Shown in pieces: positions 1 through 13,100 of a stretch of DNA of 64,000 nt. The stretch spans positions 17,113,505 through 17,177,504 of the forward strand of contig OX438757.1 in the NCBI GenBank assembly GCA_949316235.1. Reading direction: 5' to 3'. Position numbers and translations under genes: made by a program. The notes beneath the pieces are model-generated. The model was not told where the DNA came from. It did no database searches and saw nothing but the letters and a program-made list of their open reading frames with translations. Numbering within the stretch: the first letter of the stretch is position 1; each line of letters starts with the position of its first letter. The DNA comes from Oegoconia quadripuncta. Taxonomy: Eukaryota > Arthropoda > Insecta > Lepidoptera > Autostichidae.

Positions 1-452
1 CATCATAATATGATTTAGTACAATATTTAAAAGATTTTTGTTGTATACTAGGTACTCCACATAGCAATATGATTTTGTGTTCCAGAGGCCTAAAATAAAA
101 AAAAATGACTTCAGCTTCTTTTATCATTTTCGACAGATTTCCTCGAATCTGTATTTTCATTTATTTGTTCGAGTTCTACCAATCCAATAAAGACCAAATT
201 GTTGAAGGTTATAATTTGCGATGAGTGTAACTAGGTTAGTTAGTTGCTTAAATTTTAGCATGTTAGAAATTACTAAATGTGCGATACAGGAATTATTACA
301 TATTTGACCAGTACTCGGTCACTACAAATTTTTGTTTAATTAAGTACAGTTTTATTATAATAGTTATTGTACGTCATTTTATGTGGCGCTATCTACTGTT
401 GAAAGCGATTTTTGTATTTTTATTGAATAATATTACTTAGAGATAAAATGTA
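1..452. other. AT-rich DNA, nothing recognised
   Basis: No convincing coding potential, RNA gene or known repeat is seen here on either strand. Confidence 0.5.
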
Positions 453-570
453 AGGCCGGCAACGCATCTGTGACCCTTTTGGTGTTGCGGGTGTCCATGG
501 GCGGCGGTGATTGCTTTCCATCAGGTGACCCGCATGCTCGTTTGCCGCCCTCTCATATTAAAAAAAAATG
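453..570 (+). repeat. 3' end of a dispersed retroelement (GGCCGGCAACGC family)
   Basis: Starts GGCCGGCAACGCATCTG, contains GGTGACCCGCATGCTCGTTT and ends in poly(A). The same block recurs inverted at 4479-4540 and, longer, at 42686-43080. This looks like the 3' end of a poly(A)-tailed SINE/LINE common in Lepidoptera. Confidence 0.7.
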
Positions 571-1339
571 TAATTTTTATGGGAGACATTTGACGGTCTG
601 CCTTTAACAATTTTTAGGATTGCCTATTTTTTTTTCGGTCGGTGTAAATCGCGACTGGTATGAGCCCGACAAAGCGATAAATACAATCTTATTTTGATAT
701 TCATTTTAGCCGAATTGTAACATAAGACATAGGACAATTCTTATTGGAAGAAAGCTAACCCGAAACGAAGAATCTGCCTTGATGAAACCTTCAACCCTCA
801 TACATTTTTTTGCTTCTTCGTGGTTCATGGCAAGCGGTTGTGATTAAAAAATAACTACGAAATGATTTCAAACAAATAATAATAATTTTCATGTACATGC
901 CCATTGTAAGCTGAATAAATGTTTTTCTTTGTTTCTTTCTTTCTAAACACAGATTCATGATTAATAAATTGTGTAATTTATAAATATTAAAAAATGATTC
1001 ATAGCTCTTATTCATCTTATTTCATTCATTTTATTCATTTCCCTATTAAAGTTTGCTCATAACATTTCTACAGACAGAGGCTTAAATTAACCATGTACGT
1101 ACATTACCATTAAACAACAAGCAAAAAAAACATTATATTTAATCAATCACGTATTTTGCTTTAATTCAACCATCGAGCAACCGTTGTAAACGATCAATCA
1201 AGATTGATTCAAACTAAAATAAGGATTCAGCAAGGGCGTCAAGCAGCCTGACCTTTTCCGAAGCTTTTTACTTCTTCTTCTTATTTTTGAGGATGGCAAC
1301 CAGTCAACCTCACTGTCGAGGGACATTTCTGCCAGTTTC
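571..1339. other. Unassigned upstream DNA
   Basis: AT-rich with only short unsupported reading frames. No feature recognised. Confidence 0.4.
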
Positions 1340-1735
1340 GAGTGAAAAATTTTATTTCTCTTATTTCTTCAGTTTATAAGACAGTCTCAGTCAAAACAAG
1401 TAATTCGTCGTATATTTGGCGTATACAGAGTCTAGTCACGGTCAAGTTATTCTTCAGTAAAGTAGCAGAATGCTTTACAAAAGATTTTGGCGGCCTCTTG
1501 TGGGAACCCGAAAGCTCCGTTACGCACTTTAATTCACACTTCCTTTCACCTGTACACTAACACTATCGCCGAGATCCCGCCAAAAAGCCAGCTTTTTACT
1601 TATTTGTCCAAGCAGCTTAGAATAGCAGCTTTTGGAGTTTTTTTACTGTCATTACGGCAGGTTTTGAAAAATAATCTGGCAACACTATCGGTCACAGTAC
1701 ACAGTACGCTTCCAGAGCCATAAAAATTACTAAAA
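1340..1735 (+). repeat. Dispersed repeat, copy 1 (pair with 19410-19735)
   Basis: The stretch from ATTTCTCTTATTTCTTCAGT to CGAGATCCCGCCAAAA recurs at 19410-19735 in the same orientation with scattered differences and indels. The reading frames in both copies have no recognisable protein. Copy 1 continues to a poly(A) run at 1730-1747, so it may be a retroelement 3' end. Confidence 0.7.
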
Positions 1736-2105
1736 AAAAAAAAAAAACAGTACGTACACAGTCATGGACTTATTAATTAAACAGGACTGAGTACTCGCCG
1801 CTGAAAAACGAGCCGAGCAGGATGTGTAACGTAGAGGCCGTTTGTCTCTGTCTAACAGGGTGACCACAATATATTTGTTACTTGGGACAAATGTTGTAAT
1901 AAAATATTTGTCAAAAAATTTGGCGTTTTGACATTAGCCGGCGTGAGCCATTTATTTCGCATTTCTTCATTTTTTGGGAAACTGCAATAATAGTACAACA
2001 GTCAGGACCCTAATCAATCACACATATTTCACATATTTCGACTCATTTCAAGAATTCATGGGCATCCTACTTCTTTGATTTACAAAAATATTATTTTTAG
2101 CTTAC

Positions 2106-2176
2106 CTGTGGAAAGATATGTTGCAACCACCATAGGATTCACTTGGGCAAGTATAAACGCAACACTTTTTCACCAT
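2106..2176 (-). CDS. Candidate first exon of a THAP-domain protein
   Basis: On the minus strand an ATG at 2176 opens 23 codons reading MVKKCCVYTCPSESYGG and then CNISFH, ending two bases into the next codon (AG) at a strong donor GTAAGC. The spacing M-x3-C-C-V-x2-C followed by a SFHR/FP position is the N-terminal half of a THAP zinc-binding domain, and the split right after FHR is plausible for this family. The remaining Cys, His and AVPTIF part is not found in the 2.1 kb to the left, so the gene would continue off the window or the exon is a relic. Its orientation is divergent from the ABCA gene 1.85 kb away. Confidence 0.5.
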
Positions 2177-3664
2177 TTTACTCCTTTTACTTGTTATAAT
2201 ATAACAAATACTTTAAAAAACTTTTAATGCAAAGAAAATTCAAAATCACACCGAGCCGCCATGACATGACATGCTTTTCAGGGTTACCATAAAAATAACA
2301 AAATCGAAATAAAAATGTATGTTTTCTGTTTGATTTAAGAATATATGAAAAGAAATTAATGCGAATGTTATTTGTTTATTTATAATTGTTAAAATAACAT
2401 AAAAATATAAGTGTTTCAATGGAATTTTTGAGTAGCCAAAACTGTTGATCATAATCATTTTTTTTGCTGGCAAGATGTAAGAACGAGACACACGGCCTCC
2501 GTTATTACTATCTCTCTCGGCTCGGATTTGCCTTTGTGTATGGTGCATCCAATTTAATACCTTATTGCGTTGACATAGTGATCATTTTCCTAAATGATTC
2601 TTTTGATAGTTATCAGTCCTGTTTAAATAATAAGTCCATGGTACACAGTACACTGGTACACTGTCGGTACACTTCATGACCTCAGTCAGTACCAAAGAAT
2701 ATACTCAAGATGTTGTGCATAGAGTAATACGTGACGTGACGTAGAGTGGTACGTAGGTACAGTATACTGAGTATACCAGTCAGTCCAGCAGCTGACTGAA
2801 GTGAGATGTATATTAGTCATCTGACATATTAAAAAAAGTACTCTGTGCAACTGTTGTAGTAGGTACGATATTATTCACTAACAGAAAAAAAATATTCTTT
2901 GTTCAGTAATTTCTAATAGGAAATGTTCTTTCTTTAGTTGAAATTTTTATGGGTCAAAAAAAATTTTTTTTGTGCCCCCTTATTGACCCAAAATTACTAC
3001 ATTGGTTAAAACTAGGCAGTATTTTATTGTTGAAATAAAAACAAATGTGTGTGTGCCCTTTTACAAACCACGTAGAAACGTAGCAGTGATTTGTTTACAC
3101 AGTGCAAATAATAAACAAACAATACAAAACACATGCAAATGAATGGTTTATTGATTACTCTTTTGTTGGTATAATCGCTAGAGAAGTCGAATTTATCTAC
3201 CTATTAGATGCAATTGCGGGCAGTGGACTGTAATTTAGATATAAAATTATATGGACTCTAATTTACCCATTTAACATAATTCTGTCGTGAGAATTTTAAA
3301 ATGTTTAAACTAAATCATAAGGCTTATGAATGAATCTAATCGGATAAACACTTTTATTTATCATTAATCTTTAACAATCTATCAATATTGTGTTGTCTGT
3401 GTGTGATTATACGAAATGCACACTATCATAGGATAAAAAGACTACTTACAGCCTTAATATTGTTTCAAAAGTGATGTGAATCAAAACCTAGTTTGTATCA
3501 TGCATGGGTACAGACGAATCTCCCTAAAAGTATTATATGGACCGTATGGACCGAAGCACTCTAGCACCATCTATTAGAAAGTATTCATACAATATCAATA
3601 CTCAAACCAAATCCATAATAATATGTCACATATAAATGAGTAAGAAAATTTCGTCAGCTCTGCT
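2177..3664. other. Intergenic region between THAP exon and ABCA gene
   Basis: No recognised coding sequence. It would contain the promoters of both divergent genes, but I cannot point to a specific core promoter. Confidence 0.4.
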
Positions 3665-3770
3665 AATTGATATCGTGGTCTAGTGGCAAGCGACACGAGT
3701 GCTTAGGTATTGTCTTTCGAAAAGACACGGTTTTCGAATCCGGCTAAGACAATTTTTATGATTTTTTTTC
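3665..3770 (+). repeat. tRNA-like SINE head or tRNA pseudogene
   Basis: Contains an A-box-like TGGTCTAGTGGC and, about 50 bases later, a B-box-like GGTTTTCGAATCC, followed by a T-rich stretch. The ends do not pair as a clean acceptor stem, so a functional tRNA is unlikely. It lies about 260 bases before the ABCA start codon. Confidence 0.45.
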
Positions 3771-4024
3771 CATTTGGATTTTCTTTTTTTCTTTTTATAA
3801 AGGAAAATAAAACGTAAACACTTCATTAAAATAATAAAAAGGTAACAAAAGTAAAAATTTTTGGAGGTAACACTTTACCCCATGCGATACTTTTAGGATG
3901 ATTGGTTTGTATATTCAAAGTGGTTTAGTAATTGTACAGTGGACACTGTGTGTGTGAATATAAAGAATCCATTGTAAAGTTCCTTTTGTATTGATGTTTA
4001 AGTGAGCTACGGAACTCTGCCAGG

Positions 4025-4198
4025 ATGTACGACCTGTTAGTACTCCTGTGGAAACACTGGACGGTACTAAAGAGGAGATATATTCTCGGACCAGTTGAGC
4101 TATTATATCCCTTAATTTTCTGGTGGGCATTTGTGGGAGCTTTGACACTCCTCGCACCATCACTACGTGAAGCAGCACAGTCTGTGCAAAGTCTTACA
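4025..4198 (+). CDS. ABCA exon 1 (start codon, TM1)
   Basis: 58 codons ending in phase 0 at ACA before GTGAGT. The N-terminus [12 protein letters not shown] followed by KRR and VELLYP is the usual ABCA start: an amphipathic LLWK stretch, basic residues, then TM1 (about residues 20-43). An in-frame TGA lies about 36 bases upstream with no other ATG between, which supports this start. A tiny frame ATG-TTT-AAG-TGA at 3994-4005 would be an upstream ORF if the transcript begins before it. Confidence 0.85.
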
Positions 4199-7100
4199 GT
4201 GAGTATTTTTTTTTTATTTGAGTGAGAATTTAAATTAACTTACCATCTAATTTATCTAGGAAATAAACCCAAAAAAATATTGTTACCAAACCCTATAGTC
4301 AACCCTATTTAATTTTGAAATTAAAACCTGATATATAATTCTGTTTTTACCATAAACCGTCTTATTCATAAAAATTTACAAACGCTTTATTTAAGCCTTT
4401 TTTAGTTATAGTGTGTTTTGTCTCTGTCGTTCATAAGGAAATGTAATGAAAGTGACAAAACATACTTTAGCTAAAACAGGCTTTTTTTTTTATATGAGAG
4501 GGCGGCAAACGAGCATGCGGGTCACCTGATGGAAAGCAAGGCTTATGAAGCGTTTGTAAATTTTTATGAATAAGAGGGAAAATCTTTTTGCGAACCAAAT
4601 TGTTTTTTCTATAATAGTATTCTTGTTACAAAAACCTGCCATACAAAATCTATAAAGTAGCTGTTACATTTATATTGAATTTTATCAAAATCTTGTTATT
4701 CTATTAGATTTCACTCGACAGTAAATTAAGTAAGAAAATCCCAAAAGTTTTCTGAAGTAATCTGTGATGAATTAACAATGACCTTGAAGTAGAGGCAAAT
4801 TTAGTATTTCAATAGTATTTATATTCAATAGTATTTTTATTTATATTTATTTAGAACAGTAAAATTTTTATTGGTTAATTTAATGGTTTTATTTAATTAT
4901 AAAAAAAGATTTTCATAAATCACCATTGGACACTAAAAATATTAAATAGGTATTAATACCAATATACCAACTATTCAATCAATACGTACCAAGGAAAATA
5001 TGACTCTTTTGTCTATAAATACAAAATTTGGAAGTATAAAAATGGAAATATATTTGCATACTTGTGGTATAGATTCAATTCAATTCAATTTATTGCATTT
5101 ATGTTGTACATAGTATGGATCTTAAAATATTTTTAGGTATCAAACATAAACCCTGCTAGGGCACAACAATTAAATTTATAATGCATGCACATAAACATAC
5201 GGATTACTTAATTTATTAAAAGTACAAAACAATATAACACTTAAATGTCTTCAATAATTATATCTATCTTTACATTCATATTTATAAATTTATATATACA
5301 TAGTATATTATGTTATATATTATTTATTTATTATTTATTTATTTATTATTTATTCGTTTATATTTCTTTATCGTCTAGGAACTCTTGCAGCGAGTAGTAG
5401 CATTTATTTATTAGGTATTTTTTGAGCAACGATTTCCTTATTCTATATTTACTTGTGCTGCATAATTTGTGTTTCATGATGGCATTTTATTATAATTTTA
5501 TATATAAATAAATATCCTTAGACGTACACACAGCGCCATCTAGTTTCACAGTAAGCAACTATAGGCTTCTATTGTGAATACCAGATGGTTAATATACTAC
5601 ATAAATACATTTTTTTTGTAAATAAATACTTATTTTAAATTAATATAACTCGGGTACACATGTACTCATCACACAAACATATGCCCCTAGCGGGATTCGA
5701 ACCCGCAACTTTTTGGTATAGCGGTCAGAGTTGCTAACCACTACACCAAACTGGTCGTCAAAATGTGTAGTTTAATAATCTATAAAAAACATACAAACAG
5801 CTGAATTGAGACTCCTCCTTTTTTAAGTCCGTTAAAAAGGACATCACGCTAGTTGTATTGTTTTACACCTTAGGTGTATTAGTAACGTGCCATTTCGTCA
5901 AGTGCCATTAGGACTCGTGGCTTGGGGGTTCCATATATAACATCAACAAAGTTTTGAGAAGCCTTTTGCTGTGAAACGGCTGGAACTCACCAGGCACAGG
6001 ATGTCCACTGCTGAATATTGGATATTTCGGATTATCCACTAACCACTATTGTCTGTCCTTAATTATCCTTAATAATAATGACCATACTATTTGAGGTGAA
6101 AGTTACCTTTGAGACATCAAATCTTCTGACAAGAAGAGCGTTATTTTTAATTTTGATGACTAACCCGAAACTGGCAGCATGGCAGAAAAAAAAATTTGCA
6201 TAAAATTTAATATCATCGTCATCATCAAATCAGCCAATTATTGAACATTGGACTCTCACGGACTTTCAGAGAGACTAGTTGAGAGTGGCCTGCATTCACC
6301 CTGCACCCTTGCAGATATACGTTCACGTGATTGCCGGTGCATAACCTCCACTCTAGAACTGTAATGCCCCAATGGTCATAAGCTCTGCATTAAATATAAT
6401 TTGCCCTTAATAAAAGTATGTATTGTTTTAGGAAACATTCACCATGGATGAGCTACCTGCGCCATCGATGCTTGTATACACGCCAAAAACGAATTACACA
6501 TCACAGCTGATGCACAAAGTTAGTCGCAAACTGAGACTAAGGATACTTGATAACTTAACAGGTATGTCGCCTATCAATATAGTGCAACCATTGGTCAACT
6601 AGAACCAATAAAGAGAAAAAGATCTAAAAGAACAAAAAGTCATCTGTTATCAAATTAGGTTAACAATTGAGGAAAATATGGGTGAACATACCTACATTAA
6701 AAGAGAAAATACATACAGATAGACATAGAATCCTTTTAGGAGTCAGTTAAAAAAGGCTTAATACTTTTCACTGTGTTTGTCAAATTTTGGACATAATATT
6801 GGTCAAACACACCTTGACCTTCTAAAATAAACTTACCTTAACGCTATTGCAATAAAGTTCATTTTACCATGGTACTGAGGGATGATGTCAAACAAAGACA
6901 ACCGGTGAATTACGAGTTGTACTCGGCGCAAAGGATTACATCACACAATTAGACACTTTTATAGTAACAAGATGCCATTGCAACACACTCTTTTCATTTA
7001 CCATTTTAAAATCATAAATTCTTTCAGATCCACGAGGAAGAGGGGTCTATGGCGCCAATGAAGACGAGGATCTCACGGCTTTCGTAACGCGAATGAGGGA

Positions 7101-10100
7101 CAGCCATGCCATTGTTGTATTTCGGGTGAGTTATATTTTCATCATCATCAATAGCCGATCTATTGCTTTCGCTGCATCTAGCTTGGGGAGCGTCCCGCAC
7201 TACGGGCCGCATTAATAAATCGATCTTGAGATCGCCTCTCAGTTTTAATACTATTTCTTATACTGCTTTAATATGCAATCTAGAGAACGGTTTATTATAC
7301 TAGCGTACTTTTGTTTCGCAGTCTTCATTGAAAGATAGAAAGATTTTTTTTCTATGATTAACTGGATACGTGTTTGACCACAATCTCACCTAATAGGAAG
7401 TGAGATGTGGCCGAAGACGAAGCCCGCGATCTCAGTAGATGCCTAGAAAATTTTATTTAAACCCATCTCATGACACAAACAAACAGGGTACAAGTATAAA
7501 ACAGTCTGTGTTAACTAGCGAAGGGTACAATGGGATTGACATGTCCTATAGGCCAAAAATCTTAAAATAAAGTATAGATTAAAAAACATTACACAGTAGA
7601 GACATGTACAAAAAGTAAACATTATATTTGACATCCACAATGTAGTTTTTACTATAAAATTCAATATGGCAACCGCGGGTTTCATGTTTTTAAATAGTTA
7701 GACATCATTAGTGATCGAGGAGATCCGCCAGAGAACAAGCGCCGGTACAGCTCTGAAAGTTATCAGGCTGAAGTGGCAATGGGCAGGTCTCATCAGCCTA
7801 TCAAAGCCATCAAAGGTCTTCTACTCAGCATGGGTTGTAGCTGTTCATTCAACGCTGGTTTTCAGTGGAACCCGCTAGCTCCAGCTATTGTCGATTCTGT
7901 GACAGATGTGCCTGCCCATTCACCACCACCACCATTCACCACTTCAGCCTGCTAACTTTCAGAGCTGTATCGACGCTGGTTCTCTGGCGGACGACCTCGA
8001 TCACTAATTATGTATAACAATTCAAAAATCACAAAAGCCGCGGTCGCCATCTTAAATTTTTTACCATAAAATGTATCCTATGACACTATGAAAATCAGTG
8101 TTTTGCTCTTGAGCAATCCGACACTGAGCTATGGCCCATTTGTACCGCTGCAGCACACATATACTTTTTTATCCCTATATTTTGCGTGTACTTTTTTATA
8201 TCTTCTGTTTTTATTGCAACTGTACTGTAGTCTAAATTATGTGTATTAATTATTTATAAATATTATTGAAAGTATGTGTGTGGCTGGAGAAACAAATAAA
8301 CGTTTATCTATCTATCTATCTATGGGATTCAAGATGTATCGAACCACACCTTGCACCTCAATTTTGAATTTTGAATTTCAAACACACTCAAAAACGTGAC
8401 CTTCTTTTTGGGACCGTTAGATAAAAACAGCTCTGTATCAGTATACATGAAGCTGATTGTAGCAAATATGCGGTTGCAGCAAATTGAACCAATTGGGAAG
8501 CCCCAGCTACATGATATATTGTATGTATTTCGGTACAATTTCCGTCTAGTAACATACCATTCACTACAGATCATAACGACGAGCTAAGTGACAGATGTTG
8601 TGACGACGCGCAGTGAATGGTAATACGCTCGAAGTGCCGTCTGGTAGAGCAATGTTGTGGCAACTCCGTAAGTACTGGGTACGGAGGCGGGTGGACGATC
8701 GTAGAGCTTATTTGTAGTGGTAATGGATTTATTTGTAAATAGAGATAAGACACAGACTTTATTTATGTACACTTATTTTGCGTTCAGGTTTCGGAGGCGT
8801 AAAAATAACCCATCTCTCTCCGTGTTTGTAGTAAAACTGCTATATTGGCTCACCCTGTTATACGTGAATTTCTGTATATTTCGAAAGGTGAAACGTAGAG
8901 CAATTACAATTTGATATTTGGAACACCCAAACGCTCAAAATCGAGATGATTACCATCCCATTTGAGATACAGGTCGTCATCGAAGTGATATGCAACACGA
9001 CCCTATTGACATTATACATACATTCATTGGGTCACTCACCCACGACCTTTATCTTAAAGGTATGTTTAATGCTTGAAACAATACCCACGAAATATACAGA
9101 AATGCATACGTGACAGGGAATTAACCCATCACCGCGCACCGTAAAGGTTTATTCCCTCGCCAATACCACGGGTGTGTGGGCGCGTATCGGAAGACTTAGT
9201 AGAAATTAGTCTCGTAGGATGCATTATTTTTAAATTAAATACAATTAATTTTCAATAATTATATCGCCAAAATTGGCAAACCACCGACTCCAGTAAGATT
9301 CCTAAGACCACTCTGGCGATATCCACCTATAACTGTTATCAATCGACAACACATACAACAAAAATACAGTCGAATTAAGAATCTTCTCCCCAATGCAGGC
9401 TTTAAATTAAGAAATTAAACTGATTGCTTTGTATGGAGAAATTTATAAATTTTCACACTGCTTTGGTAAAAAAATTGCAGTATAATACACGTAACTCTAG
9501 ATTTTTTTCTCTTCAATTCTGTAAATTAAAACAGAATGTGGGGCAGAAACATCGCTCCTCATATCTTGGAGATTGCTACGTATTTTTCTCAGGCCAAAAA
9601 TGGGTACAATATTAGTCTGATTAACGTTAGTTTAGAACAAGCCTTAAGACGTGTAAATGGGGCTTTTGGTGTAGTAGTTCTTTAATCGCCCTTTACGACA
9701 ACACTAGGGAAAAGACTAGTTGATTTAATTCTTTTTACCTGCCGGAAACCTCACGGCACCCTTGATTATCTGAGGTACTTATCTATTCTCTACATACCGG
9801 GAACTTCACGATAATTTTTTCAAACTTCCACGAAAAATTACGGACTAGACATACATGATTAACAATAGCATGAGTATGTTTCTAAGAACAAAAAATATAT
9901 GTATTTTAAAAACACTAAAAAATACGCTACATTTCCACCATCTTTTTACTAGTAGCCTCTGAAGAGTTCCATTATCACATCAGCTCCAAGATACCAAATT
10001 TTAGTATTGTCATTCGAACTACATATACATCCCAAATTTAATTTCGATACAATTAAAAGTAGGTTATAATTAAATTCCAAGATTTGTTAGTCAGTTGAAA

Positions 10101-13100
10101 CTAATAAAACATGTCAAAAAAAAAAACAAAAATAGCCAAAAATAACGTATTTGTTTTGCTACAGGACATGGAACACTCAATTCCCGAACGTCTCAACTAC
10201 ACAATAAGGACGAGGATCGACTACATGACTCACATATACAACTCGCTAGATGGCGACGAGAGCCCTCATCATTCGTTTGGTAAGACAATTCAATGTTCCA
10301 TTATACAACAAAATGAACTTCATAATGTTAAGAAAATACGTATTTAATTGCGACTTGGGACAAGATTCGATTTTCGGTTGGTGGTAGGGCATTTTAAATG
10401 TCCGCCTGGCTAGCTACCACCATCTTATCTAAATCTGCCGCCAAGCAGCAATGTTAATAGCATTGTTGTGTTGCGGTTGTCAGAGATAGCCAGTCCCTCA
10501 AATGTGTTGGTGCTTCCGGGTCGTTACGCTTCCACCTTCGACCTCATCTTCAATTAACATCAGGCGTGATTGAAATCAAGTACTAACCCGTCGTGCATAA
10601 AAAAAATCAATTAGACGTCATCGAAAAAAGATTCATGTCAGTATTCATTTGTCCTAGTGGCTTAGATTTCACACATTGATTGAAGACTTTCGTCTTTAAG
10701 CTCTGTGGTACTTTGGACGAGAAGATGTTACGTTTTCCTATAAGTAATTTATGGTAATTAAGATGGCACTGACTGGCACAAGACTAGCACTCTAAGTACT
10801 ACTAACAAAACATGTAAAAAGTAACAATAATTGAAATTGAAAATAGGTACAAAAACCGAGTAAGGTAGTAGAACACTTAACCATGATTAAAAAATATTTT
10901 CGGTGAGAAAAGATAAGGTCGTCATAAGGCCACCCTTCTTCATCACGCGCATGTTTGCATAAGTCTATACCGTTCATTCCGCTTCTCGGGCACGAAAAAT
11001 CTTAGGTATTTAGGATAATAATTAATAATAATAAATATTTGGGGCACTTACACCAACCATCTAGTCCCAAAATAAGCAAAGCTTGTACTATGGATACTAG
11101 ATAACGGATAAACATACATAAATATTTATATAAACATCCATGACTCGGGAATTAATGTTCGTACTCATCATATAAACATTTACCCCTCGCGAGATTCGAA
11201 CCCGCAACCGTTGGTTTTGCTGACAGGGTCATTATCCACTACACCAATCGGTCGTCCATAGGATGAGGTCGCCAAATTGTACATTCTATTCTTACCACTT
11301 TTTCTGAAACTGTATTTTCTTTTCTGTTGTGCAATAAAGTGCATTTGTATTGTATTTCCTTTTTATTCCGCAACTAATGTATATTTCGAAACACTAAAGC
11401 ACTAAATCATATTTGGTTTAATTATCACTCAAAGTTTCGTGATTCTATATGAAGTATTTACGTGATGTCAGCCAATAATTTGTACTTTCGGACCAAAGTT
11501 TGGATTTTTTTTCCTATCGAGAAAATTTTAAGGAATCGTGTTTTCGAAACATGTAATCACTAGCATAAGTCCTATATTTTATTATGTAATTAATACAAAG
11601 TGAATGCCTACAGCATGGTTGATTCAACTGAGTGTGTACAGTTTGAAACAGAGCAACCTATACAGGACTGCATAATACAAATTAAGTTTTCTCAGGAAAT
11701 CATCGACGTTTTTGGATAATTTTTTGAAATACTTGCACCAATTACCGAGTACAACAACATACCAAAAGTACTATTGAAAAATATTCATTATTTTCTGGAA
11801 AATTTAGATTGTATTATGGCCGGCCTGTATATGTTTTTAAAGAATTATTATAGGCTACTATTGAAAAATATTCATTATTTTCTGGAAAATTTAGATTGTA
11901 TTATGGCCGGCCTGTATATGTTTTTAAAGAATTATTATAGCCGTAGAAACTACCAATATCTTCTCGTCCAAAATATTGGGTCTTTACCTATGAAATTGGA
12001 GTTTTTTTTCTTCGTTAATCTTATGTACTAATTCCTGCAATTTTCAAGGCCATATCCAAATTTGTTTTTTATTTGGAAAATGGAATATTATTTCAAGGTT
12101 TCACATGAAATATTTTTTAATTTCTGGGCTAAATCACATTAAAAAAAAATTTGAACAGAGCTCTTTTCATGTGCTTCCCATAATCATTTCTTAGATTCGC
12201 TGAAACTTTTATAAAGCGGTTACTTTTAAAAATTAACGCTGCCTATACTTAACTTAATTTTATCCGATAATACACACAAAGTTTAGCTAAATTTGGATTT
12301 GCCGTTCCCAAAAAAAAAAAACAAAAATGTTTGTATGGAGAAAACAGTCTTAATGAAATTCTTCATACAAAACGCCAATTTCATAGTGAAGGGCCTAATA
12401 CATCAGTGCTTGAAGACAAGAGTCTTAGGGTACCACTGATGACTTATGGTACTGAAACGTGGTCTCTCACTATCGGCCTCATAAGAAAGCTCAAGGTCAC
12501 GCAACGAGCTATGTAGAAGGCGATGCACGGCGTTACTCTCCGTGATCGAACCAGGAATGAAGGAATCCGTAGGCGAACGAAAGTTAACGAGGCCGTAGGC
12601 GAGCGGATTAGTAATTAGTAACTTCGCAGTGGGCAGGGCACATAGCTCGAACTGATGGCCGCTGGGGCATTAAGGTTCTCGAACGAAGACCACGCATCGG
12701 AAAGAGCAGCGTAGCACGTCCACTGACAAGGTGGACGGACGAAATGATGCGGTTGTGGTAAGTCGCTCAAGTCAGGATGTAGACCGCTTCCAACCGATCG
12801 ATCTGGATATCTATGGCGGTGACCATGTTCCTATGGTTGATATTATGATGATGATGAAGTACCAATATCACATAATATCCATTACTTACTAATGTCATAT
12901 AGGTACATATGTGAGCTAATTAATTTCATTAATTATTTATCGCGTTATTAATCGATAATTGTATGTGAATGACCTTTTTATTGAGGACACGTTGAAGCGA
13001 TAATTTATTAAAGTACTCGTTCGCTTTCTAATAAAATCATGAAAATGAAAGCCAAGTTCAACATTAAGCATACACACTCCTCCCACTGTAACTCCTATAA

